Shown: piece by piece, positions 34,101 to 42,459 of the stretch
Numbering within the stretch: the stretch's first letter is position 1
Layout: every line of letters starts with the position of its first letter
Assembly: GCA_020026355.1 (NCBI GenBank)
Contig: JAHHQP010000012.1
Span: forward strand, 1 to 51,679
DNA from: Bacteroidales bacterium
Lineage (GTDB): Bacteria > Bacteroidota > Bacteroidia > Bacteroidales > UBA932
Direction: 5' to 3'
DNA: 51,679 nucleotides
Notes under the pieces: generated by a model
Database searches by the model: none
Seen by the model: the letters and a program-made list of their open reading frames with translations, nothing else
What the model was told of the DNA's origin: nothing
Program-made: the position numbers and the translations under genes

Positions 34101-35407
34101 CTGAGCTTCGCATCGTCGATGAGAACACCGGTATCACATTCTCTCAGTATGACGTACCTTATGGTTCCGTTCTCTACAAGAAAGACGGTGATGTCGTAGC
34201 GAAGGGTGATCTGATCTGCGAATGGGATGCCTATAACGCCATCACGATCATTGAGATTGCCGGTAAGGCCCGTTTCGACAGCATGGTCGACGGTGTCACT
34301 TTCCGTGAAGAGATGGCTGATGAGTACTCTCTCAACAGGGATAAGGTCATCATCGAGTCCCGTGACAAGACGAAGAACCCGTCCATCAACATCGTGGATG
34401 AGAACGGTGAACTGCTTAAAGCATACAACTTGCCTGTCGGCGCACATGTCATGATCAATGATGGTGCAGACGTGAAGGTCGGTGATGTCATCATCAAGAT
34501 TCCACGTGCTATCGGTAAGGCAAACGATATTACCGGAGGTCTTCCTCGAGTTACCGAGCTGTTCGAGGCACGTAATCCATCTAACCCTGCAATCGTATCT
34601 GAAATCAATGGTGAGGTCACCATGGGCAAGATCAAGAGGGGTAACCGTGAGATCATCGTCAAGAACAAGTCAGGTATCGAGAAACGTTATCTCGTTCCAT
34701 TGACCAAACAGATTCTCGTTCAGGAGAACGACTACGTGAAGGCCGGCATGAGGCTTTCAGACGGTGCGGTTTCTCCGACCGATATCCTCAATATCCTCGG
34801 TCCTATCAAGGTTCAGGAATATATCGTGAATGAGATCCAGGAGGTTTACCGTCTCCAGGGTGTGAAGATCAATGACAAGCACTTCGAGATCATCGTTCGT
34901 CAGATGATGAGGAAAGTGCAGATCAACGATCCAGGTGATACGGAATTCCTGCCGGAAGAGCTGGTCGACAAGTGGCAGTTCATGGATACCAACGACGCGA
35001 TCTATGGCAAGTTCATGGTTCTCGACGCCGGTGATTCAGAGACTTTCGCCGAAGGTGACATCATCACGGCAAGGGAGATGAGAAGTGAGAATGCTTCACT
35101 TGACAGACAGGGTCTGAAGATGATGACGCTCAGAGAGGCCAAGCCTGCAACTGCAAGCCAGGTTCTCCAGGGTATTACCAGAGCAGCCCTCAAGACCAAC
35201 AGCTTCATTTCAGCTGCATCCTTCCAGGAGACTACCAAGGTGCTCAGCGAGGCCGCTATCCGTGGTCGTGTGGATAACCTTGAAGGTCTTAAAGAGAATG
35301 TCATCTGCGGACATGCAATTCCAGCCGGTACCGGTCAGAAATGCTTCCAGGAGCTTCTCGTATCTGCTCAGGATGACAGTCAGCAGAAGAATCTCGCAGA
35401 ACTCTAG
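31160..35407 (+). CDS. rpoC: DNA-directed RNA polymerase subunit beta'
   Basis: A 1415-residue beta' subunit. The N-terminal zinc-binding motif CHCGKYKRIRYRGIVCDRCG carries four cysteines. The catalytic Mg loop is NADFDGDQMAVH. The second zinc site shows CESRKGVCAKCYG. The trigger-loop region and C-terminal domain are complete. No intein or split is seen. A strong terminator follows 24 nt after the stop. Confidence 0.98.
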   Translation: MPTFNKENKVKSNFERISISLASPEDIIERSSGEVLKPETVNYRTYKPERDGLFCEKIFGPTKDYECHCGKYKRIRYRGIVCDRCGVEVTEKKVRRERMGHIELTVPVAHIWYFKSAPNKIAALIGIAAKKLESVIYYEKYIVVNPGTSGLQKLDLLSEDEYLDLLDKMPENEALPNDDPNKFIAGMGAEAIYDLLKEIDIDALAKELRTKMLKETSQQRRAEALKRLSIVKWFQESKGINRPEWMILKVIPVIPPDLRPLVPLDGGRFATSDLNDLYRRVIIRNNRLKRLIEIKAPEVILRNEKRMLQEAVDSLFDNSKKSNAVKSEANRTLKSLSDSLKGKQGRFRQNLLGKRVDYSARSVIVVGPELKMHECGLPKFMAAELYKPFIIRKLIERGIVKTVKSAKKIVDRRDPVIWDILENVMKGHPVLLNRAPTLHRLGIQAFQPKMIEGKAIQLHPLACTAFNADFDGDQMAVHLPLGNAAVLEAQLLMLGSHNILNPANGTPITVPSQDMVLGLYYITKSRPGAKGEGMKFYGPEEVIIALNEKAIDIHASIEVRLPKDKMHPEEGTHMVTTTPGRIIVNQMVPQEVPYINEILGKKSLRKIITNVIKYTSVPRTAQFLDDIKNLGYTMSFKGGISFNLGDVIIPQEKRTLIEDGYKTVESIKNNFAMGFITNNERYNKVIDLWSSIDNQITHIVEDQISADQQGFNPVYMMLDSGARGSTQQIKQLCGMRGLMAKPQKSGGQGAEIIENPIISNLKEGMSVLEYFISTHGARKGLADTALKTADAGYLTRRLVDVSHDVIINEEDCGTLRGLIATAIKSKDEVVESLGERILGRTSVHDVFNPLTGELIIPAGEEITEDIANLIESLPIEQVEIRSVLTCESRKGVCAKCYGRNLASSRMVEQGEVVGVIAAQSIGEPGTQLTLRTFHVGGTASSTAADSSITSKYNGKLEFEELRTIQRVTEDGVQDVVVSRATELRIVDENTGITFSQYDVPYGSVLYKKDGDVVAKGDLICEWDAYNAITIIEIAGKARFDSMVDGVTFREEMADEYSLNRDKVIIESRDKTKNPSINIVDENGELLKAYNLPVGAHVMINDGADVKVGDVIIKIPRAIGKANDITGGLPRVTELFEARNPSNPAIVSEINGEVTMGKIKRGNREIIVKNKSGIEKRYLVPLTKQILVQENDYVKAGMRLSDGAVSPTDILNILGPIKVQEYIVNEIQEVYRLQGVKINDKHFEIIVRQMMRKVQINDPGDTEFLPEELVDKWQFMDTNDAIYGKFMVLDAGDSETFAEGDIITAREMRSENASLDRQGLKMMTLREAKPATASQVLQGITRAALKTNSFISAASFQETTKVLSEAAIRGRVDNLEGLKENVICGHAIPAGTGQKCFQELLVSAQDDSQQKNLAEL

Positions 35408-35430
35408 AATCAGAGTCAACTACAATAAAG

Positions 35431-35467
35431 AATCCGGATCCCGACAAGGGACCCGGATTTCTTTTTT
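35431..35467 (+). terminator. Terminator after rpoC
   Basis: AATCCGG-A-TCCC pairs with GGGA-C-CCGGATT (one mismatch) around loop GACAA, followed by TCTTTTTT. This ends the tuf-rpoC transcript. Confidence 0.92.
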
Positions 35468-35470
35468 CAT

Positions 35471-35502
35471 AAAAAAATTCCGGGGCCGTGAGGCTCCGGA
35501 AT
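35471..35502 (-). terminator. Terminator after purA
   Basis: On the minus strand ATTCCGG-A-GCC pairs with GGC-C-CCGGAAT around loop TCAC, followed by a run of T down to 35471. It ends the purA transcript and lies back to back with the rpoC terminator. Confidence 0.88.
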
Positions 35503-35523
35503 GATCATCATTTCAGCAATCTG

Positions 35524-36786
35524 CTATCGTCTGATGGTAGCTTCACGGTCTGGTCCTACGGAAATGATCCTGATAGGAACTTCAAGGTACTCTTCCATGA
35601 ACTTGATGTAATCCTTGAATTCAGCCGGAAGGTCTTCTTCCTTCGTGCAGTGGGTCAAATCTGTATTCCAGCCCTTGAATTCGGTATAGACCGGTTTGAT
35701 ATCCGCGAAGGTATCGTACGGCCACTGGTCAGATGGCTGTCCGTCCACGATGTAGGAGGTGCAGACCTTGATGGACTCGAAACTGTCGAGGCAGTCTGAC
35801 TTCATCATGATCAGGTCAGTCACTCCGCTGAGCATGACAGCATATTTCAGGGCCACGAGGTCCAGCCAGCCACAACGGCGTGGTCTTCCGGTCACTGCGC
35901 CGAACTCGTTTCCGATCTTGCGGAGTTTCTCTCCGGTTTCATCGAAAAGTTCTGTCGGGAACGGACCGCTGCCTACTCTGGTGCAGTAAGCTTTGAAGAT
36001 ACCGTATACATGACCGATTTTGGAAGGTGAGACTCCCAGACCGATGCAGGCTCCTGCAGCTGCGGTGGAAGAGGAAGTGACGAACGGATAGGAACCGTAG
36101 TCGATGTCCAGCATGGAGCCTTGGGCTCCTTCTGCCAGCATTCCTTTGTCTTTGAGCAGTTTGTTCGTGTAATATTCACAGTCGATGATCTCGAATTTCT
36201 TGAGGTATTCGACAGCTTCCATGAAAGCGGCTTCCTCTGCTTCCGGATCACACTGGAATCCCATCTGATTCAGCAGGGTCACGTGTCTGTTCTTGAGTTT
36301 AGAGAAACGCTCTTTGAAATCCGGAGCCAGGATATCTCCTACTCGGAGACCGTTTCTGCTCACCTTGTCGGTGTAAGTCGGGCCGATACCTTTGAGGGTA
36401 GAGCCGATTTTTCCTTTGCCCATAGCCGCTTCATTGGCCGCATCGAGCAGCCGGTGTGTCGGCAGGATGAGGTGGGCTTTCTTGGAAATCTTGATCCTTT
36501 CTTCTACAGGGATTCCAGTCTTGGCGATGATGTTGTCGCATTCACCTTTGAAGGTGATCGGATCCAGCACGACACCGTTTCCGATGATGTTGATTGCATC
36601 TTTCCTGAAAATACCGGACGGGATGGATCTGAGCACGAAACTCTTTCCTTCGAAATGCAGGGAATGTCCTGCATTAGGACCACCTTGGAATCTGGCTACA
36701 ACCGGATAGTTGTTGGCCAGCACATCTACCATTTTACCTTTACCTTCGTCTCCCCATTGAAGACCGAGAACTACATCTAGTTTCAT
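35524..36786 (-). CDS. purA: Adenylosuccinate synthetase
   Basis: A 420-residue GTP-dependent enzyme joining IMP and aspartate, the first step from IMP to AMP. The P-loop GDEGKGK spans residues 12-18, with catalytic D13, and H41 lies in GPNAGHSLHFEG. IMP-binding segments GIGPTYTDK and EGAQGSMLDIDYGSYPFVTSS and the GRPRRCGWLDLVALKYA region are present. It complements the IMP-forming operon at 7-17 kb but is transcribed separately, after ssb, and ends in its own terminator. Confidence 0.97.
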   Translation of the reverse strand: MKLDVVLGLQWGDEGKGKMVDVLANNYPVVARFQGGPNAGHSLHFEGKSFVLRSIPSGIFRKDAINIIGNGVVLDPITFKGECDNIIAKTGIPVEERIKISKKAHLILPTHRLLDAANEAAMGKGKIGSTLKGIGPTYTDKVSRNGLRVGDILAPDFKERFSKLKNRHVTLLNQMGFQCDPEAEEAAFMEAVEYLKKFEIIDCEYYTNKLLKDKGMLAEGAQGSMLDIDYGSYPFVTSSSTAAAGACIGLGVSPSKIGHVYGIFKAYCTRVGSGPFPTELFDETGEKLRKIGNEFGAVTGRPRRCGWLDLVALKYAVMLSGVTDLIMMKSDCLDSFESIKVCTSYIVDGQPSDQWPYDTFADIKPVYTEFKGWNTDLTHCTKEEDLPAEFKDYIKFMEEYLEVPIRIISVGPDREATIRR

Positions 36787-36828
36787 TTCTATGTTTTGTT
36801 TATGAATTTTTCTGTTTCTGCCGGACCG

Positions 36829-37329
36829 TCAGAATGGAAGATCATCATCCGGAAGATCTTCCGTCCGGTTGAGCGCCTCAGCATCTACTGTCCTTGCCGG
36901 AGCAGGGGCTACCGCATGGGAAGCCGGAGCCGGAGTCTGGTTGGTCGGTGCTGAAAAAGGAGTATATCCGTTCGTCGTGGCCGGATTGTCCGACTTGCGG
37001 CCGAGCAGCTGGATATTGTCTGCCATGATTTCGGTCGTATAGCGCTTGTTGCCGCTCTGGTCATCCCAGCTCCTCGTGCGGAGTCTGCCTTCGATGTAGA
37101 GCTGCGTGCCTTTCTTGACATACTTTTCGGACAAGTCAGCCAGATTCCTCCAGGCAACGATATTGTGCCATTCGGTAATCTCCTTCTGCTCTCCGTTGCG
37201 GTCTCTGTACCGTTCCGTCGTGGCAAGTGTGAACGTTGCCACCTTTGCATTTCCACTCTGTCCGTCAAGGTAACGTACTTCAGGGTCTCTGCCCACGTTA
37301 CCGATCAGCATTACTTTGTTCAGTGCCAT
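36829..37329 (-). CDS. ssb: Single-stranded DNA-binding protein
   Basis: A 166-residue SSB. The OB-fold N-terminus begins MALNKVMLIGNVGRDPEVRY and runs to about residue 110. It is followed by a proline/alanine-rich disordered linker and the acidic tip DDDLPF that docks repair and replication proteins. 42 nt separate it from purA and 54 nt from aroE upstream; no terminator is visible in either gap, so it may be read with lysS-trmH-aroE. Confidence 0.95.
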   Translation of the reverse strand: MALNKVMLIGNVGRDPEVRYLDGQSGNAKVATFTLATTERYRDRNGEQKEITEWHNIVAWRNLADLSEKYVKKGTQLYIEGRLRTRSWDDQSGNKRYTTEIMADNIQLLGRKSDNPATTNGYTPFSAPTNQTPAPASHAVAPAPARTVDAEALNRTEDLPDDDLPF

Positions 37330-37383
37330 AGTTCTTCCTTTTTATGATTGTGCATTATATGGCTACAAGTTAGCGATAATATC

Positions 37384-38223
37384 TTACAAAACCTCGGCCA
37401 TTGCCTCAATATCTGGCTTTTCTCCGGTAAATATCCGGTAGGCCGCCGCTCCTTGGTGCAGGAGCCATTTCTCTCCAGGAATCACGGTGATGCCTGCTTC
37501 CTTCATTTTCCGGGCCAATGGATCTGTGGAAAATACAGGGTCTCGGTAGTTCGCTTCCAGTACCAGCTCGAGCCGCTCCGGAACCTGTTCCGTAAGGCCG
37601 TCAAGTGCCGGGATCGGAACCGGAAGGGTCCAGATGAGGACATCGGCTTTTTCCACCATTTTTCCGAAGGCTTCCAGTCCGGCTCCTTCTGCTGTGCCGA
37701 CCGGGGTCTTGCCCATGGTCATGAGCTTGCGGGCATAGACTTCCGCTTTCAAGGCGGTCCTGTTCAGCAGGATCAGCTGGAATTCCTCCAGAACCGCAGC
37801 GAAGGCCGCCGCCTTTCCGGCTCCTCCGCATCCGACGACCAGGGCGGTCTTGCCGGTTCCGCATTTCGGGGTGTTCCTGCTGCTTCGGAGCGAGAGACCG
37901 TAGTGCTCCCGGAGGCTGGCGCGTACCCCGTCCACATCCGTATTGCAGGCTTTCACGCTTCCGTTTTCCTTCTTCACCAGGCAGTTGGCCGCTCCGGTGA
38001 TGATGCAGGTGTGGTCCAGTTCGTCCGCGGCGGCGCAGGCCTCTCCTTTGTAGGGAGCGGTCACGTTGATGCCGTCATAGCTGTCCAGGAAGGTCCTGTA
38101 GGAGGTACGGAAATCAGCTGCCTCGATCAGATTGTAGGAGAACCGGCCTCCATAGGCGGCATGGAAAAGTGCCGGGCTTTTGGAGTGGGTGATCGGTTGT
38201 CCTATCAGGCCGTATTTCTTCAT
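37384..38223 (-). CDS. aroE: Shikimate dehydrogenase
   Basis: A 279-residue enzyme reducing 3-dehydroshikimate to shikimate with NADPH. The start taken is MKKYGLIGQPITHSKSP at 38223; an ATG two codons upstream (38229) is also possible. The shikimate-binding Ser pair lies in HSKSP (residues 13-17) and the catalytic Lys59 in NVTAPYKGE (53-61). NTDVDG and the Rossmann VVGCGGAGKAAAFA follow, with NRT for NADP specificity. It follows the TrmH-family gene by 7-13 nt. Confidence 0.93.
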   Translation of the reverse strand: MKKYGLIGQPITHSKSPALFHAAYGGRFSYNLIEAADFRTSYRTFLDSYDGINVTAPYKGEACAAADELDHTCIITGAANCLVKKENGSVKACNTDVDGVRASLREHYGLSLRSSRNTPKCGTGKTALVVGCGGAGKAAAFAAVLEEFQLILLNRTALKAEVYARKLMTMGKTPVGTAEGAGLEAFGKMVEKADVLIWTLPVPIPALDGLTEQVPERLELVLEANYRDPVFSTDPLARKMKEAGITVIPGEKWLLHQGAAAYRIFTGEKPDIEAMAEVL

Positions 38224-38236
38224 CTGCATTCCGTGT

Positions 38237-39046
38237 TTATGAATTTCTTTGTCTGACTGCTTCGAAAAGCAGGATGGCGGCAGAGACGGAGACGTTGAGC
38301 GAGTCCAGTTCTCCCAGCATCGGAATCTTGATGTGGGCATCGGCCGCTTTCCGCCAGATTTCAGTCAATCCTGTCGCCTCGGTGCCCATGATGATGGCGG
38401 TTCCGCCGGTCATCGGGGTCTTGTAGTACCATTCGGAATCCTGGAGCTGAGCGGTCAGGATTCTGATTCCATTGGCCTTAAGCCAATGGATCGTTTCTTC
38501 CGAACTGGCCGCGGCGACCTGGCGGGAGAAGATCGCGCCGATGCTCGAGCGGATGAGGTTCGGGTTATAGAGGTCGGTGAGCGGGTCGCAGATGATCACG
38601 GCATCAGCCCCGGCTGCGTCTGCACTTCTGAGGACGGCTCCGAGGTTGCCTGGCTTCTCGACGGATTCCAGGACAATGATGAGGGGGTTCTTCTTCAGGA
38701 CCAGGTCTTCCAGCTTCCGCTTCTTTGAACAGATTTCTGCGATGACTCCTTCCGTACCTCCGCGGTAGGCGATCCTGTCGTAGAGGTGTTCCGGAACTTC
38801 GATCACCTGGATCTCGTCCGGGCACAGGGCCAGCAGGGCTTCCGCTTCTTCAGGACGGAGGATGTCCGGGCAGATGAAGAGCGTGCGCGGCACGAAGCCG
38901 GCATGGAGGCAATGTTCCAGCTCTCTCCTTCCTTCTACAATAAAAAGAGACTTCTCACGCCTCGTTCTGGATTTCTCCTGAAGCGCGAGAAGTTCTTTGA
39001 TCTTGGGATTCTGAGCTGATGTTACAGTCTCTGTTCTCATGTTCAT
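38237..39046 (-). CDS. TrmH (SpoU) family RNA 2'-O-methyltransferase
   Basis: A 269-residue SPOUT-fold methyltransferase. The N-terminal part (about residues 1-100) resembles the substrate-binding domain of rRNA methyltransferases such as RlmB/TsnR. The C-terminal knot carries the motifs PGNLGAVLRSADAAGADAVI, IIMGTEATGL and LNVSVSAAILLFEA. The exact RNA target cannot be read from sequence. Its ATG abuts the lysS stop with no gap, so the genes are translationally coupled. A second ATG is two codons in. Confidence 0.9.
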   Translation of the reverse strand: MNMRTETVTSAQNPKIKELLALQEKSRTRREKSLFIVEGRRELEHCLHAGFVPRTLFICPDILRPEEAEALLALCPDEIQVIEVPEHLYDRIAYRGGTEGVIAEICSKKRKLEDLVLKKNPLIIVLESVEKPGNLGAVLRSADAAGADAVIICDPLTDLYNPNLIRSSIGAIFSRQVAAASSEETIHWLKANGIRILTAQLQDSEWYYKTPMTGGTAIIMGTEATGLTEIWRKAADAHIKIPMLGELDSLNVSVSAAILLFEAVRQRNS

Positions 39047-40597
39047 TTATTTTTCTGGATTCTCTTCCTTCGGTTCAGCGACCGCTACTTTCTTCGGGCG
39101 CATCTGAGGGAAGAAGAGGACATCCTGGATGGTAGGGGAGTTCGTCATGAACATGGTCAGACGGTCGATGCCCATGCCGAGTCCGGATGTCGGAGGCATA
39201 CCGTATTCGAGGGCTCTCACGAAGTCCATGTCGATGAACATCGCCTCGTCGTCTCCACGGTCCATGAGTCTGGACTGCTCCTGGAAACGTTCGTACTGGT
39301 CGATCGGGTCATTCAGTTCGGAGTAGGCGTTGGCCAGTTCCTTACCGCAGACGAAAAGCTCGAACCTTTCGGTGAGATCCGGATTGTTGCGGTGTCTCTT
39401 GGTAAGCGGGGACATCTCGACCGGATAGTCGGTGATGAAGGTCGGATTGATGAGGTGCTTCTCGCAGTATTCACCGAAGATAGCATCGATCAGCTTGCCT
39501 TTACCCATGGTCGGGTCGATCTCCACATGGAGCTTCTGGCAGGTCTCGCGGAGCTGTGCCTCGTCCATTCCTGCGACGTCGACTCCGGCGTATTCCTTGA
39601 TGGCCTCGAGCATCGGAAGCCTTCTGTACGGCGGTTTGAAATCAACCGTGTGCTCACCGATCGTCAGCTCTGTCCTGCCGTTGGTCTTGATGGCGATCTT
39701 CTCGAGGAGTTTCTCGATGAATTCCATCATCCAGATGTAATCCTTGTAAGCGACATAGATCTCCATGCAGGTGAATTCCGGGTTATGGGTCTTGTCCATG
39801 CCCTCGTTACGGAAGTCTTTCGCGAATTCATAGACTCCGTTGTAGCCGCCGACGATCAGTCTCTTCAGGTAAAGCTCATTGGCGATACGCAGGTAGAGCG
39901 GAATGTCCAGGGCGTTGTGGTGGGTGATGAACGGTCTTGCCGTCGCACCTCCCGGGATGGACTGGAGAATAGGGGTCTCCACTTCCAGGCAGCCGGCTTC
40001 GTTGAAATACTCTCTCATGGTGGCGATGATCTGGCTTCTCTTGACGAAGGTCTCACGCACCTGAGGATTCACGATGAGGTCGACATATCTTTGCCTGTAC
40101 TTGAGTTCCGGATCAGAGAACGCATCGAAGATTTCTCCGTCCTTCTCCTTCACGATCGGGAGGACTCTGAGGGATTTGCTCAGGAGTGTCAGTTCCTTGG
40201 CATGTACGGAAAGCTGGCCGGTCTTGGTGATGAAGGCGAAACCTTTGATTCCGATGATGTCTCCGATGTCCAGCAGCTTCTTGAAGACGGTGTTGTACAT
40301 GGTCTTGTCTTCTCCCGGGCAGATCTCATCTCTGTTGATGTAGACCTGGATGCGTCCGCTCTCGTCCTGGATCTCTCCGAAGGATGCGGCGCCCATGATC
40401 CTTCTGGACATGAGACGGCCGGCGATGACCACGTCCTGGAAGTTACCTTTCTCCGCGTCGTATTCATCCTTGATCTTCTGGGTGGATGCGTTTACCGGAT
40501 AGAGTGCTGCCGGATATGGATCGATGCCGAGATCTCTGAGTTTCTGCAGGGAATCTCTTCTGAATTGTTCCTGTTCGTTAAGGCTCAAGTTGCTCAT
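39047..40597 (-). CDS. lysS: Lysine--tRNA ligase (class II)
   Basis: A 516-residue class II synthetase. The start is MSNLSLNEQEQFRRDSLQKL at 40597; the open frame extends 20 codons upstream to a non-ATG start but this part overlaps the promoter region. It has an N-terminal OB-fold anticodon-binding domain (about 60-160), class II motif 2 around FRNEGMDKTHNPEFTCMEIY, and motif 3 in GLGMGIDRLTMFMT. Charges tRNA-Lys. First gene of the lysS-trmH-aroE(-ssb-purA) run. A TAATTTTG -7 element lies at 40672-40665. Confidence 0.96.
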   Translation of the reverse strand: MSNLSLNEQEQFRRDSLQKLRDLGIDPYPAALYPVNASTQKIKDEYDAEKGNFQDVVIAGRLMSRRIMGAASFGEIQDESGRIQVYINRDEICPGEDKTMYNTVFKKLLDIGDIIGIKGFAFITKTGQLSVHAKELTLLSKSLRVLPIVKEKDGEIFDAFSDPELKYRQRYVDLIVNPQVRETFVKRSQIIATMREYFNEAGCLEVETPILQSIPGGATARPFITHHNALDIPLYLRIANELYLKRLIVGGYNGVYEFAKDFRNEGMDKTHNPEFTCMEIYVAYKDYIWMMEFIEKLLEKIAIKTNGRTELTIGEHTVDFKPPYRRLPMLEAIKEYAGVDVAGMDEAQLRETCQKLHVEIDPTMGKGKLIDAIFGEYCEKHLINPTFITDYPVEMSPLTKRHRNNPDLTERFELFVCGKELANAYSELNDPIDQYERFQEQSRLMDRGDDEAMFIDMDFVRALEYGMPPTSGLGMGIDRLTMFMTNSPTIQDVLFFPQMRPKKVAVAEPKEENPEK

Positions 40598-40664
40598 AAT
40601 ATATCTTAATTTTATTGTTTTCCGTTGGCTGGAAAGGCTTTTCCGGACCTCTCCCAAAAGTTTA

Positions 40665-40672
40665 CAAAATTA
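40665..40672 (-). promoter_or_regulatory. -7 element for lysS
   Basis: TAATTTTG on the minus strand fits TAnnTTTG, about 68 nt before the lysS ATG. The nearest TTTG upstream is 24 nt away, outside the 19-21 range. Confidence 0.4.
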
Positions 40673-40705
40673 ACATAAATTATTCTAAAATTGAAACAAA
40701 AAGAG

Positions 40706-40713
40706 TATCTTTG
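40706..40713 (+). promoter_or_regulatory. -7 element for recJ, almost at the start codon
   Basis: TATCTTTG, an exact TAnnTTTG match, ends 6 nt before the recJ ATG. If used, the transcript would have almost no 5' leader. No -33 TTTG is at the standard distance. Confidence 0.45.
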
Positions 40714-40719
40714 TATGAT

Positions 40720-42459
40720 ATGGCACGGGAAAAGAAATGGATAATTGCAGAGAAGGGAAATGCTGAGACCATCAGCAGACTCTCCTCCGAACTGGGCGTT
40801 GACCCGGTGTTGGCTGAACTTCTGGTTCAGCGTGGAGTGAACACTTTCAGCGAGGCAAGAGCTTTTTTCCGGCCGGACATCAATGCTATCTATGATCCTT
40901 TCCTGATGAAGGATATGGATCGTGCGGTCGAGCGGGTGCATCGTGCCGTTGTGGAAGGGGAGAAGATCCTGGTCTACGGCGATTACGATGTGGACGGGAC
41001 GACCGCGGTCTCATTGGTCTATACCTTCCTGCGCCGACTGACCGACAAGATCGGTTTCTATATCCCGGATCGCGGGGATGAGGGCTACGGTCTTTCCTAT
41101 AAAGGACTTGACTATGCGGAATCCCGAGGGTACAGGCTGGTCATCACCCTCGACTGCGGCATCAAGGCTATGGAGAAGGTGGATTATGCGAGGTCCAAGG
41201 GTATCGATGTCATCATCTGTGACCATCATCTTCCGGAACCGGACCAGCTTCCTGCCGCGGCGGCAGTGCTGGACCCGAAAAGAGACGACTGCCGCTATCC
41301 TTTCGATGACCTTTCCGGCTGCGGCGTCGGTTTCAAGCTCGTACAGGCTTATTCCCAGCAATATGATCTTCCGTTCCAGGATATACTTCCGCTGTTGGAT
41401 CTGCTGGTCGTGAGCATCGCTTCCGATCTGGTGTCCATCGTGGATGAGAACAGGATTCTGGCTCATTTCGGCTTGAAGTATCTGAACGAGAATCCGCGCA
41501 AGGGGCTGTTGGCCTTGATCCATCTCGCTGGTCTGGAACCGGGACATCTCACCATCGACGATATCGTCTTCAAGATCGGTCCGCGTCTGAATGCTGCCGG
41601 TCGTATGGAGTCCGGTTCTGTGGCTGTCGAACTGCTGACGGCCCAGGATGACGAGGAGGCGGTGAGGATCGGTACGGAAATCAACGATTATAACAACGAA
41701 CGTAAGAATATCGACCGCAGGATCACTCAGGAAGCAGTGGATATGGTCCGCAACGGTACATGTCTGCTCAGCGGCAGCGCGACCATCGTCTATAATCCGG
41801 ATTGGCACAAAGGCGTGGTCGGCATCGTGGCTTCCCGCCTGGTGGAGGCGTTCTATAAACCGACTTTCGTCCTGACGAAGTCCAATGGATTCGTGACCGG
41901 TTCTGCCCGGAGCATCCATGGGTTCGATCTGTATGAGGCCATCGAGAGCTGTGCGGATATTCTGGAAAATTTCGGCGGACATCTCTATGCGGCAGGTCTG
42001 ACCCTGAAGGAGGAGAAATTGCCGGAGTTCTGCGAAAGGATGGACCGGTTCATATCTGAGCGGATCAAGGATGCAAAGATCTTCACGCCTTTGGTGAATA
42101 TCGACGCGCGGTTGGATTTCGCGCAGATTACTCCGAAATTCTTCCGTATCCTGAAGCAGTTCCAGCCTTTCGGACCGGGGAACAATGCGCCGGTTTTCCT
42201 GACGGAGAATGTCTACGACAATGGAAATGGCAGAAGGGTCGGCGTGGATGGAGGTCATCTGAAGCTGGAGCTGATCCAGGAGTCTCATCCTTACCATCAT
42301 ATGAGTGCCATCGCTTTCAACATGGCACAGTATTTCGATAACATCAAGGCAGGCAATCCGGTGGATGTCTGTTACAGCATCGTGGAAAATTATTACAGGG
42401 GCAGCGTGAATCCTCAGTTGAGGGTGAAGGATCTTCACGAGCGTGACGAGGTCATTTAG
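40720..42459 (+). CDS. recJ: Single-stranded-DNA-specific exonuclease RecJ
   Basis: A 579-residue DHH-family 5'-3' single-strand exonuclease used in recombination and mismatch/base-excision repair. The start is MAREKKWIIAEKG at 40720; the frame is open to 40615 but that region has intergenic composition. Motif I is YGDYDVDG at residues 86-93, the metal-binding DHH is at 168-170, and the GPRLNAAGRMESG and FGGHLYAAGLTL (DHHA1) motifs follow, with a C-terminal OB-fold. Transcribed alone; its stop overlaps the aroK stop by 4 nt (42456-42459). Confidence 0.95.
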   Translation: MAREKKWIIAEKGNAETISRLSSELGVDPVLAELLVQRGVNTFSEARAFFRPDINAIYDPFLMKDMDRAVERVHRAVVEGEKILVYGDYDVDGTTAVSLVYTFLRRLTDKIGFYIPDRGDEGYGLSYKGLDYAESRGYRLVITLDCGIKAMEKVDYARSKGIDVIICDHHLPEPDQLPAAAAVLDPKRDDCRYPFDDLSGCGVGFKLVQAYSQQYDLPFQDILPLLDLLVVSIASDLVSIVDENRILAHFGLKYLNENPRKGLLALIHLAGLEPGHLTIDDIVFKIGPRLNAAGRMESGSVAVELLTAQDDEEAVRIGTEINDYNNERKNIDRRITQEAVDMVRNGTCLLSGSATIVYNPDWHKGVVGIVASRLVEAFYKPTFVLTKSNGFVTGSARSIHGFDLYEAIESCADILENFGGHLYAAGLTLKEEKLPEFCERMDRFISERIKDAKIFTPLVNIDARLDFAQITPKFFRILKQFQPFGPGNNAPVFLTENVYDNGNGRRVGVDGGHLKLELIQESHPYHHMSAIAFNMAQYFDNIKAGNPVDVCYSIVENYYRGSVNPQLRVKDLHERDEVI

